Below are positions 53,470 through 61,598 of a stretch of DNA of 64,000 nt, piece by piece. The DNA is from Coxiellaceae bacterium UBA6002 (GTDB lineage: Bacteria > Pseudomonadota > Gammaproteobacteria > UBA6002), in NCBI GenBank assembly GCA_002429595.1, contig DJAM01000154.1, positions 1-64,000 of the forward strand, given 5' to 3'. Within the stretch, counting starts at the first letter, position 1, and every line of letters starts with the position of its first letter. The translations under genes were made by a program, and so were the position numbers. The notes beneath the pieces were generated by a model. The model searched no databases. It was not told the origin of the DNA and saw only the letters and a list, made by a program, of their open reading frames with translations.

Positions 53470-53562
53470 TGGATCCCGGGATCAAGTCGCGGGACGTCGG
53501 CCTCTACCAGGTGTCGCAGTGCTTCGGCCGGTTCGAGGTGTCGTAATGCTTCGACTAGAACC
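53470..53562. repeat. GC-rich repeat invading the 3' end of the regulator gene
   Basis: Starts with GGATCCCGGGATC (53471-53483), a perfect palindrome around CCCGGG, and continues with two 27-bp tandem units (53509-53535 and 53536-53562) beginning AGGTGTCG and sharing TGCTTCG. Base composition is far above the neighbourhood. Confidence 0.65.
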
Positions 53563-54117
53563 GGGATAATGTATCACGTCATGGAAAGAAGCTACTGTTG
53601 TGGTGAGATTTCGATAGCCGTGGGATTCGCTGGCATCAAAACGTAATCCTTCGCCTCTAGCAACTTTTTGCCACATGCCATTGATCATGACCTCTATCTG
53701 GCCATGAGCAACAATAACATGTTCTATCACACCCTTTTCATGACCTGGTGATAAATGAATACATCCTGGCAAGAGCTCGATGATGAAAATTTCACAATTC
53801 AATTCTTTATCAAATGGAAAGAGAGTCATGACTCGAATTTTTTCATCCTGCGGGTGGATGTGTTTAGTTCTTCCGGTCCTATAGACGGGTTTTGCTAAAT
53901 CTGAGTCCGGGTTTGCGACAAATGAAGAGAAAGGCATATTAAAGCCTCTTGCTATTTTCCACAACGTTGCGATGGTTGGACTAGATTCTTCCCGTTCTAT
54001 TTGCCCTAACATCGCTTTACTAACGCCCGTCTCTTCTGCTGCTCTATCTAAGCTCCAGCCACGTTCTCGACGTAGCGACTTTAATATTGTCGAAATATGT
54101 TTATAGAGTTGTTTCAT
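53482..54117 (-). CDS. XRE-family regulator with cupin domain
   Basis: A 211-residue regulator. HTH at residues 8-62 (LKSLRRERGWSLDRAAEETGVSKAMLGQIEREESSPTIATLWKI), cupin at about 100-180 (LLPGCIHLSPGHEKGVIEHVIVAHGQIEV). Such proteins control small metabolic operons in response to a ligand bound in the cupin. The start at 54117 (MKQLYK) has GGGAA upstream. The last 27 residues (SRSITTPRTGRSTATPGRG and on) are encoded by a GC-rich repeat and look foreign. Divergent from an AlaX-type gene across two palindromes that are its likely operators. Confidence 0.85.
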   Translation of the reverse strand: MKQLYKHISTILKSLRRERGWSLDRAAEETGVSKAMLGQIEREESSPTIATLWKIARGFNMPFSSFVANPDSDLAKPVYRTGRTKHIHPQDEKIRVMTLFPFDKELNCEIFIIELLPGCIHLSPGHEKGVIEHVIVAHGQIEVMINGMWQKVARGEGLRFDASESHGYRNLTTTVASFHDVIHYPGSSRSITTPRTGRSTATPGRGRRPAT

Positions 54118-54136
54118 TAAATTTCCCATGAATTTC

Positions 54137-54188
54137 TTGTGCGCTAAAGCGCACAATGATATGATATACAATTATGCGTTATAACGCA
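54137..54188. promoter_or_regulatory. two palindromic operators between the XRE-cupin and AlaX-like genes
   Basis: TTGTGCGCTAAAGCGCACAA (54137-54156) and TGCGTTATAACGCA (54175-54188) are both perfect palindromes sharing a TGCGYT half-site, with centres 35 bp apart. A possible rightward -10 box TATGAT lies at 54160-54165 between them. They sit 20 bp upstream of the regulator start, consistent with autoregulation. Confidence 0.7.
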
Positions 54189-54229
54189 CAGAATGTGAAG
54201 TAATAAACTAGGTTTATTTGAGTACTATT

Positions 54230-54868
54230 ATGCGCAAAGTGTTTTGGGACAATCCCTATCAAACTAAGTTAGTCACGACTGTGGTATCAGTAAATGTGAA
54301 CGTCGTTCTATTTGCGAAGACCATTGCATTCTCATTTTCCGGGGGTCAAGAAAGCGATAAGGCTTTTATAAATAATCTACCTATTCTGGATTCAAGCCTA
54401 AAGGGCAATCTTATTTATTACACTCTTCCAGAAGAACATGGTTTGTCGATTGGTGATACTGTTACAATGGTGATTGATTGGACGCGACGCTACCGACTGA
54501 TGCGCTTACATTTTGCTGCCGAATTAATCCTAGAATTAGTTACTAAAAAACTACCAGATGTTGTAAAAGTTGGAGCGCATATTGCTGAAACAAAAGCACG
54601 AATTGATTTTATTTACGATAAAAATATTTCTGCAATTTTTAATAATATTTTAATTGAGTACAATGAAATTATTGCAAATGATCATCCTATTGCAACAGGA
54701 TTCTCTGACGTCAAAAATCAAAGACGTTATTGGGAAATAGCTGGTTTTTCAAAAGTACCTTGTGGTGGCACTCATGTAAAGTCAACGGCAGAAGTGGGTG
54801 AAATTTTTCTAAAAAGAGTGAACATTGGTAGTGGTAGGGAACGAATTGAGATTCGCTTGGTACAGTAG
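54230..54868 (+). CDS. AlaX-like alanyl-tRNA editing protein
   Basis: A 212-residue protein of the AlaX/threonyl-alanyl-tRNA synthetase second-domain type, which hydrolyses Ser-tRNA(Ala). FSFSGGQESDKAFI and the C-terminal PCGGTHVKSTAEVGEI (CxxxH zinc ligands) are conserved. The first zinc motif, usually HxxxH, reads HFAAE (His then Glu), an unusual variant. The ATG at 54230 fits the family start; an in-frame TTG is four codons upstream. Controlled, by position, by the divergent XRE-cupin protein. Confidence 0.82.
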   Translation: MRKVFWDNPYQTKLVTTVVSVNVNVVLFAKTIAFSFSGGQESDKAFINNLPILDSSLKGNLIYYTLPEEHGLSIGDTVTMVIDWTRRYRLMRLHFAAELILELVTKKLPDVVKVGAHIAETKARIDFIYDKNISAIFNNILIEYNEIIANDHPIATGFSDVKNQRRYWEIAGFSKVPCGGTHVKSTAEVGEIFLKRVNIGSGRERIEIRLVQ

Positions 54869-54914
54869 TTTGTGATTTTTTGAATTAATAAATACTACGG
54901 TTTACATTTTAACA

Positions 54915-56393
54915 TTAGGATGAACAATTAGCGGTACTTACCTTTTCATCCTGCAAAAATTGTTGTTTAAGCTGGTTTTGAATTTGATAGTCTATTTGAC
55001 TCTTGAGTCGTGTGCGTTCTTCACTCACATCATTGATTCGAGCAAAATCTTTCTTACCATTAAATTGATAGCGCTCATAAGCAACCACTTGCGCTATTTC
55101 TGCGTCGGATAAACGATACGCAAAAGCTCGCATAATGCTACCTGGCACGCCAGTCAAAATGATAGCAATATGCGCTTTAATTCCTTGTTGCGTAATAATC
55201 GGACTGCCAATCAAAGAAGGAACTGAGACTTGCGCTCCTCCCGCGCCATTTAATTTATGACAACGGGCGCAGTAAGCGTTATAAATAATTCTGCCATTAG
55301 CTATCATCGCAGAAACATTATTCATGGCGTTGTTGGTGCGAATTTGTTGCTGTTTCAAGGCAGCATCGATTGCTGCAATCGTTGCTGGCTGAATAACTTT
55401 TTGATTGTTATTACCCCAAGCATTTCCAATGTAAGTTAAGATTGTAGCAATCTCATTATCATCGAGTTCTTGTCGATAACCGCGCATACGAGTTCCTGGT
55501 GCACCCTGCAATACCAATTTAATAAGATAGGTTTGTAGCGCAGGATCGGTTGCCAAATAGCTACCTTTTAATGTTGGGCCATAAGGCGCTCTTCCTTCCC
55601 CATTCAATTGATGACATCGGGCACAATACGCTCGATAATAATTTTCACCTAGTTTCATAGCTTCGTTTAAAGCAAATTGCTTTTCAGGATTGCCATTTGC
55701 CTGAGACAATGTTGCGCGGATTGTTTTTATATCATTTGGTTGAACAATATCATTTGTATTGTTACACCACGCATTTCTAATATACGTGACTATTGCAGCT
55801 AAGTCCGTATCACTTAATTGACTAAATGATGCCATTTGAGTGCCACTTACTCCCTGCAAAATTAATTTAATTTGTCGATCGATAGGTTTATCAATAGTCA
55901 TAAAACTACTACCCAACAAACCTTTTTTAAGGGCTGGGTATTCTAAGATTGAGCCAGACCCATCTTGCTTATGACACGACGCACAATAAACATCATATTT
56001 TTGCTTACCAAGCATCATTAGGTCGGAAGATGAAAGCGAAGCGGGTATAAATTGTCTTAGCTTTTCGTCATAAACATAGGGATTCAGCATATAATCTACT
56101 GCTGCTTTAATTGCATCGTCGCTGCAAGTTATACAACCACCACGTGGTGGCATTCTTCCAAAACCCGCAATTACATGGGCATAGAGCAGAGGAAATCCTT
56201 TTTTTATTCTGAATGTCCAATCTGCTTTTTTGGTAGCTAATGGCGCACCAGATACTCCTTGTTCATGGCAGGAAGCACAAACTAGTTTGTAAGTATCACT
56301 CCCAGGATTCGACGCAAGGTCAGCAGCTAAAAGCCGCGTTGATAGCAGACAAAAGAAAAGAACCAGTAAACAGCGATGATGAAGCCAAGCCAT
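54915..56393 (-). CDS. periplasmic tandem cytochrome c with four haem-binding domains
   Basis: A 492-residue protein with signal peptide (LLVLFFCLLSTRLLA) and four class I cytochrome c domains, each with one CxxCH: CASCH near residues 39-43 and 137-141, CARCH near 257-261 and 375-379. Domain 1 is c5-like with an extra CITC; domains 2-4 are mutually similar (YCA.CH...G.G..., ILQGV.GT.M), suggesting duplication. The start at 56393 is chosen because AAGGA then lies six bases upstream. No oxidase or dehydrogenase partner is next to it; it probably shuttles electrons in the periplasm. Confidence 0.88.
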   Translation of the reverse strand: MAWLHHRCLLVLFFCLLSTRLLAADLASNPGSDTYKLVCASCHEQGVSGAPLATKKADWTFRIKKGFPLLYAHVIAGFGRMPPRGGCITCSDDAIKAAVDYMLNPYVYDEKLRQFIPASLSSSDLMMLGKQKYDVYCASCHKQDGSGSILEYPALKKGLLGSSFMTIDKPIDRQIKLILQGVSGTQMASFSQLSDTDLAAIVTYIRNAWCNNTNDIVQPNDIKTIRATLSQANGNPEKQFALNEAMKLGENYYRAYCARCHQLNGEGRAPYGPTLKGSYLATDPALQTYLIKLVLQGAPGTRMRGYRQELDDNEIATILTYIGNAWGNNNQKVIQPATIAAIDAALKQQQIRTNNAMNNVSAMIANGRIIYNAYCARCHKLNGAGGAQVSVPSLIGSPIITQQGIKAHIAIILTGVPGSIMRAFAYRLSDAEIAQVVAYERYQFNGKKDFARINDVSEERTRLKSQIDYQIQNQLKQQFLQDEKVSTANCSS

Positions 56394-56607
56394 AAACATT
56401 CCTTGTTATAGCTATAAAATATAGACTGCTTTTTCTGGCGCCGCAATGGCAAGATCTCTCCAATCAACTTAACTAAAATCAACTACTTGTCTCCTGATAT
56501 TACTCTCATAATTTTTGGTTTAATTCTCATAAAAAAACTATACTAATAGATAAATTGTCACGTAAGAATTTTTGTTTATAGAAAATGTCCTACAAATGGG
56601 AGAGCTT

Positions 56608-57825
56608 ATGAACAAAGAAAAAATAGCAATTATCGGAGCTTCTGTTGCAGGAAGTGCAACAGCCATTATCTTGGATAGAGCAGGTCTAGACATTACAGTC
56701 TTTGAGCAACAGCCAGCAGGAGTTTTGGTAGATCGTGGGACGGGTATCGCACTACCCAAGGATTTGGTAACTCAACTTATCGAGCTCGATATTTTCGATA
56801 AAGATTTCCCAATCATTAATATCGAAGACCGGCAATTTATTGTCTATGACAATCAACATGATGACGAGAAGCTGCTAACTATAAAACCATTTATTGCTTA
56901 TGGCGCACACTGGGCAAGCGTGTACAACAGCCTCATGAAGAGATTACCCAAAGACAAAGTGCACTATGACACCAAAGTCGTTGATATTAAACAAGGCGAG
57001 AAAATTAAGTTAATTCTAAGTGACAATACCGAACAAGAATTTGATTATGTATTTTTTGCCGATGGTTATAATTCAATAGGTCGAAAATATTTATTCCCTA
57101 ATTCACAACCTGAATTTACCAATTATATTGCTTGGCGCGGCATTCTAAACAGGGTTGACACCGAAACCAGCCAACATTTAAAAGATGTTGTGCCTTTCTA
57201 TCTATATGAAAAAGGGCATATGCTGATTTATGAAATACCACGCGTAGTTACCGACCATCCACACGATGATTACATTATCAATTGGCTTATTTATGAGTGC
57301 ATCGGCAAAGATCATCCTTTGCGTAGAGATAACAAAGCACATCTAAATATACCACCTGTGGCGATGGAACAAGAATATGTAGACTATGTTAAAAATTTAG
57401 CACAAAAGTATTTTCCACCTTTTGCACGAGATATAATCTTGCAAACTGAAAAACCTTTTACTCAAGCAATTTATGACGCTTGGGTACCACATTATGTTGT
57501 GGGCAGAATGGCACTCATTGGAGATTCCTCAATTCTGTTAAGACCACATGTTGGCGCAGGTTCAACGAAAGCGTTACAAGACATTCTAAGCTTACAAAGA
57601 TATTTAGAACGTGAAAATTATGATCTAGGTAAAGTACTTGACGCTTGGGGGAAAGAACGTCAACAAAAAGGTGAAGAATTATATACATTATGCCGGGATT
57701 TAGGAGATCTGCTTGTTTCTCATGTTCCAAATTTGGAACACTTAAATAAGAAAAATTTAGACCATTACTGGGCAGACATTACTGCAGGTCATGAAGATTG
57801 GTATCAGATCAAGAAGGCAGCTTAG
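56608..57825 (+). CDS. FAD-dependent aromatic-ring-type monooxygenase
   Basis: A 405-residue flavoprotein of the PHBH-like group. FAD site AIIGASVAGSATAIILDRAG near residue 6, and IGDSSILLRPHVGAGSTKALQD near residue 312 is the GD motif. The ATG at 56608 has GGGAGA upstream. Similar stand-alone monooxygenases hydroxylate aromatic or polyketide substrates; the substrate here is unknown. It converges on the amidohydrolase gene. Confidence 0.85.
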   Translation: MNKEKIAIIGASVAGSATAIILDRAGLDITVFEQQPAGVLVDRGTGIALPKDLVTQLIELDIFDKDFPIINIEDRQFIVYDNQHDDEKLLTIKPFIAYGAHWASVYNSLMKRLPKDKVHYDTKVVDIKQGEKIKLILSDNTEQEFDYVFFADGYNSIGRKYLFPNSQPEFTNYIAWRGILNRVDTETSQHLKDVVPFYLYEKGHMLIYEIPRVVTDHPHDDYIINWLIYECIGKDHPLRRDNKAHLNIPPVAMEQEYVDYVKNLAQKYFPPFARDIILQTEKPFTQAIYDAWVPHYVVGRMALIGDSSILLRPHVGAGSTKALQDILSLQRYLERENYDLGKVLDAWGKERQQKGEELYTLCRDLGDLLVSHVPNLEHLNKKNLDHYWADITAGHEDWYQIKKAA

Positions 57826-57845
57826 ACTTATACAAGTCCTGAAAT

Positions 57846-57961
57846 CGTCGTCCTTGGCCGCAAAATAGCAGACAAAAACACTGAACTGTGCAGCCAAGGA
57901 TCTAGATCCCTCGCTTGCAAGTCCTTTGCATTCCATTAGCGATTAGCGACGAGGGACGACG
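57846..57961. repeat. nested inverted repeats between convergent genes
   Basis: Outer arms CGTCGTCC (57846-57853) and GGACGACG (57954-57961); inner hairpins TCCTTGGC (57851-57858) with GCCAAGGA (57893-57900), and TCCCTCG (57907-57913) with CGAGGGA (57950-57956). The outer stem overlaps both inner ones by three bases, so a two-armed or a one-stem form is possible. No coding content seen in 57826-58034. Confidence 0.55.
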
Positions 57962-58034
57962 GCCCGAATAACTATGTGCCTAGAGAGATGCGCAAGATAG
58001 TTGAGTTTGCTTATTTGCTTAATAGATGCAAATA

Positions 58035-59357
58035 TTATTTAAATAACTTGCCGTCTAACCAAACTGAATCAATTTTTTGAGTATTGCTGATTCGCTCTAA
58101 CGGATTCGCATTCAATATAACAAAATTAGCCAATTTATTAGGTTGCAAGGTTCCCATGATATTTTCGACGCCCACAATTTTTGCACTTTCATAAGTCGCA
58201 ATTTTTATTGCTTGCATCGGTGTTAATCCTGCAGCAACTAAAAGTTCAAGTTCGCGATGATCTCCAAAGCCTTGTACTCGACTAGGTAAAGCACCAGAGT
58301 CGGTACCAAAGCCAATTTCCACACCATTGTCATATAGCTTCTTAAGATTATGCAGCGCTAAGGACAATACATTTCTTTGCTTTAAATCAACTCCATAAGT
58401 TCGATTTAGCAATGTTTTAAAAACACCTGGCTCAAGGGAATTTTTGAAAAAAGAGGTAAACATCCAGGCAGGACGATCGTTAAAAATGTAAAAAGATTCG
58501 GTAAGCGTTAACGTCGGTACTAAAGCAACGTGATGTTGCCGCATCAAATTAATTAATTCCTCATCAACTGCAGCATCTCTAATACTATGTTCAAGAACAT
58601 TAACACCCGATCGCACCAACTCCTTAGCATCATCCAAGTAATACACATGTGCTGCCACACGCAGATGATGTTTATGTGCTTCTGAAATGATAACCTCGTA
58701 TATTGCTGGTTTCATTTTAGGCATTTTACCCAACCAATCGTCTACCCATAATTTCACTATATTTGGATGATGCGATGCTAATTCATTCATTTCCGAATAG
58801 ACTTGGTTGACTGAAGTTGGCCGATAAACGTCAAATTTGCCAGGTTGTGGTTCACCACCGGGAGGCGCACCATTGACAACACCAAAGCCCCGTCCAGCAG
58901 TAAAAAGATAGGAACCTGATATTTTCTTCTCTAGACGAAGCTCTCGCAACTTATAGACAAAGTCTGGATCCCTGCCCAAAGATAAAACAGCCCCCACGCC
59001 ATATTGTGCGTAACGGCGCAACTGACGACGAACATTTTGTTCTGTGATATTGGCATATTTAATTGTTGTTCCTTTTAGCATTCCTAAATGTATATGGCTA
59101 TCAATCAGGGCGGGCATAATTGTTTTCCCTGAAGCATCAATTATCCTAGCACCAGGGAAAGCAACATTTTTAGTGGTGACCTCTTTTACTTTATCGTCTG
59201 CAATCACTAAGTTACCTTTCTCGATGACCTTTCCAGTACCATCGATGATTTGAGCATTGGTAAAAATAGTAATTTTAGGATTAGTCTTCGATTGTGCGTG
59301 TGAAACAAAAGCCAGAATAGAAAAAAACAGCAACAATTTAATTTTCAATTTGATCAT
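58035..59357 (-). CDS. exported amidohydrolase (imidazolonepropionase-like)
   Basis: A 440-residue metal-dependent hydrolase. Signal peptide KIKLLLFFSILAFVSHAQS, then the composite N-terminal beta domain, the metal motif LIDSHIHLG, AAHVYYLDDAKELV and LEHSIRD with further His ligands, and GFGTDSGALPS with the catalytic aspartate. The C-terminal LQPNKLANFVILNANPLE is typical. This subgroup includes prolidase-like and Xaa-Pro peptidases as well as unknown hydrolases. Start 59357 is chosen for the signal peptide; an ATG seven codons upstream is equally open. Confidence 0.85.
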   Translation of the reverse strand: MIKLKIKLLLFFSILAFVSHAQSKTNPKITIFTNAQIIDGTGKVIEKGNLVIADDKVKEVTTKNVAFPGARIIDASGKTIMPALIDSHIHLGMLKGTTIKYANITEQNVRRQLRRYAQYGVGAVLSLGRDPDFVYKLRELRLEKKISGSYLFTAGRGFGVVNGAPPGGEPQPGKFDVYRPTSVNQVYSEMNELASHHPNIVKLWVDDWLGKMPKMKPAIYEVIISEAHKHHLRVAAHVYYLDDAKELVRSGVNVLEHSIRDAAVDEELINLMRQHHVALVPTLTLTESFYIFNDRPAWMFTSFFKNSLEPGVFKTLLNRTYGVDLKQRNVLSLALHNLKKLYDNGVEIGFGTDSGALPSRVQGFGDHRELELLVAAGLTPMQAIKIATYESAKIVGVENIMGTLQPNKLANFVILNANPLERISNTQKIDSVWLDGKLFK

Positions 59358-59425
59358 CCTTGATAATAAAGTTAGCATTTACGCTGATACGGATATATGT
59401 CTACTCAACGGTATGATTAACTAAA

Positions 59426-60334
59426 ATGCATTCTAAATCAACTTTGTACTTTCTCTTTTTGCTAGTTATTTTAGTCTGGGGAATTGGCTGGCCCATTACA
59501 AAAATGGGTTTATATAACATGCCACCACTATGGTACGCATTCTCCAGAATCTTGTTGGGCTTAATTGCCTTTACACCTTTTGCGCTTATCACTAAAAATA
59601 TTGCCATTCCCAAGCGCCAAGACTTAGTACATATTTTTTCAGTTGGTTTATTACTTATTGCGCTGTTTCAAATTTTTGCCAATGTCGGGCTGTCACATAT
59701 TAGTGCCGGACGATCAACCATGTTGATCTACACCACACAAATTTGGACAATTCCAATAGCTTATTTGATTTTCCGAGAACCGATCACCCGCAACCATTTA
59801 TTTAGCTTACTACTTGGACTGTTAGGGATTATTATACTGTTTAGCCCGTTTGGAATAAACTGGCATGATCGAAGCCAAATCCTTGGAAACAGTCTAATGC
59901 TACTGGCCGCCTTCGTCTGGTCAATCAATATGGTCATTACCCGATATAAAAAATGGATGAGTAGCCCCCTACAATTGCTTTTCTGGCAATTATTAGTCGG
60001 ATTAATACCCTTATTACTGGCGGGACTATTTTTCGCTCCTCACCCCATCATTCATTGGAATATGACTCTAATTTTCTCCCTCCTCTTCACTGGCGTATTA
60101 GGAACAGCCTTTGGTATTTGGGGAATGATCGTTATCAGTAAAGAACTACCAATTACCACTACATCACTTTCACTTATAGCCATTCCATTAGTAGGCATTC
60201 TTTCCTCTAGCATTATTTTGAATGAAAAAATTACAGTCGTAATGATGGTTGGTTTAGCTTGTATTTTTGGAGGGATTTTTTTGATTATCCGAGAAAACTG
60301 GCAAAGTAAACCGCCACCAATTAAGGCGAGTTAG
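59426..60334 (+). CDS. DMT-family (EamA) permease
   Basis: A 302-residue membrane protein with ten hydrophobic segments in two EamA repeats. VILVWGIGWPITKMGLYNMPPLWYAFSRIL begins repeat 1 (in part) and ANSLMLLAAFVWSINMVITRYKKWMS-like sequence begins repeat 2. DMT proteins export amino acids or other metabolites. It ends 13 bp from the convergent CNBD gene. Confidence 0.88.
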   Translation: MHSKSTLYFLFLLVILVWGIGWPITKMGLYNMPPLWYAFSRILLGLIAFTPFALITKNIAIPKRQDLVHIFSVGLLLIALFQIFANVGLSHISAGRSTMLIYTTQIWTIPIAYLIFREPITRNHLFSLLLGLLGIIILFSPFGINWHDRSQILGNSLMLLAAFVWSINMVITRYKKWMSSPLQLLFWQLLVGLIPLLLAGLFFAPHPIIHWNMTLIFSLLFTGVLGTAFGIWGMIVISKELPITTTSLSLIAIPLVGILSSSIILNEKITVVMMVGLACIFGGIFLIIRENWQSKPPPIKAS

Positions 60335-60347
60335 TTATTCACAGCTA

Positions 60348-60851
60348 TTAAGCAGCTTTGCGACGATAATTATTTTGCAAAAGCAGCGCTCGACTTGCAA
60401 CATCAATCAATTGATCGTTAGATTGGCGCAGACGTTGCACTAACCAGCAAACAACATCATAAAGTATTTCATAACCAAAATCGGGTTCAGATCGCAAAAA
60501 ATCTAAAAAGGATTTTTTATCGATTTCAACGATCATTGAGTCAGTATCTGTAAACAAGTCTGCGCCTGTTGGCGCTTCATCAAATAAACTAAACAATCCA
60601 AATAATTCACCTGGTCCTAGTCGTCCGAGCACATTGTTAGTCTTAATGGATTGCTCCAAGCTGGAATATTTTTTTCTAGCCACGATTCTCACTGTCCCGG
60701 AAACAATAAAATAAAAGTTATTAATACTATCGCCTTGTGCAACAATCTTATGATTTGCAGGATAGACCCTTTGAGCGTGCTTTACCTTCTTACTAAAGAC
60801 TTCCGTGTATAAAAGATGGTCTTTTAAAAGAGACTGGAATGTATCTAACAT
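60348..60851 (-). CDS. cyclic-nucleotide-binding-domain protein without effector domain
   Basis: A 167-residue protein consisting of one CNBD/cupin-like barrel: IVAQGDSINNFYFIVSGTVRIV, LGPGELFGLFSLFDEAPTGADLF (the phosphate-binding cassette, lacking the classical RAA), followed by a C-terminal helix (about 120-150) where Crp would dimerise. There is no HTH, so it cannot bind DNA like Crp. AGGAG precedes the ATG. Last gene of the polyketide operon. Confidence 0.82.
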   Translation of the reverse strand: MLDTFQSLLKDHLLYTEVFSKKVKHAQRVYPANHKIVAQGDSINNFYFIVSGTVRIVARKKYSSLEQSIKTNNVLGRLGPGELFGLFSLFDEAPTGADLFTDTDSMIVEIDKKSFLDFLRSEPDFGYEILYDVVCWLVQRLRQSNDQLIDVASRALLLQNNYRRKAA

Positions 60852-60873
60852 TTTTTTCTCCTAGCTGTAAGTA

Positions 60874-61596
60874 TTATTTTTCATGTCTTAACGATTCTAA
60901 ACATCTAACTTGTGCCGCAAGATAACCACCAATTTCGTCCTCATAGCTTAATGAGAATGATTCATTTAATAGTCTTCTCGCCATAATTATAGCTTCGATA
61001 TGCTTATGTTCCGTCAGTGACCTAAACTCTTGAACTCCTTTTTTTAAATCAGGAACAATTTCGTCGATAAAGCCAAAATCTATTGCCTCTTTAGCAGTGA
61101 GCTCTTCTCCTGTAAAGAGCACTTGTTTCGCACGCCCCAGGCCAATGTATTTAGCAATACGAAACAAGGCCATTCCTGGAAGATAACCGGATCTGATAGC
61201 AGAGAATTGTAAAGTCGTATCAGGAGTGCAGATACGATGGTCACAGACCAGTGCAAGCTGTAGCATAGATTCTGAGACCTTGCCTTGCAACGCAGCTAAA
61301 GTGACCTTTTTCATTCTTTCTAAAAGTACAACTATTTTTTCCCACTTAGAAATTACTCTGACATCTAATGGGCCGTCAAAATAGGAATAGAAATTTAAAC
61401 TCGTGGAATTTTTGCGCTCAGTGATAAGGACCATTTCCACATCGGAATCACTATCGATTTCATTGAGTTTTTCCTCAAAGTTTGCCAATAATTTTGGAAT
61501 TTGATGTGGATCCTCAATATCATGCAAGCTAAGCGTTACTTTCATCATTTTATTTTTATAATCATAATCAAATGTTGCAATTTCTTTCTCTGTCAT
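60874..61596 (-). CDS. crotonase-family protein, DpgB/DpgD-like partner of the type III PKS
   Basis: A 240-residue enoyl-CoA hydratase/isomerase family protein. LNFYSYFDGPLD takes the place of the first oxyanion segment; KVTLAALQGKVSESMLQLALVCDHRICTPDTTLQFS and GYLPGMALFRIAKYIGLGRAKQVLFTGEELTAKEA are the conserved core; FIDEIVP follows. It starts two bases after the PKS stop, with AGGTGG upstream. In glycopeptide antibiotic clusters DpgB helps DpgA release 3,5-dihydroxyphenylacetyl-CoA; the same pairing is seen here. Confidence 0.8.
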   Translation of the reverse strand: MTEKEIATFDYDYKNKMMKVTLSLHDIEDPHQIPKLLANFEEKLNEIDSDSDVEMVLITERKNSTSLNFYSYFDGPLDVRVISKWEKIVVLLERMKKVTLAALQGKVSESMLQLALVCDHRICTPDTTLQFSAIRSGYLPGMALFRIAKYIGLGRAKQVLFTGEELTAKEAIDFGFIDEIVPDLKKGVQEFRSLTEHKHIEAIIMARRLLNESFSLSYEDEIGGYLAAQVRCLESLRHEK

Positions 61597-61598
61597 AA

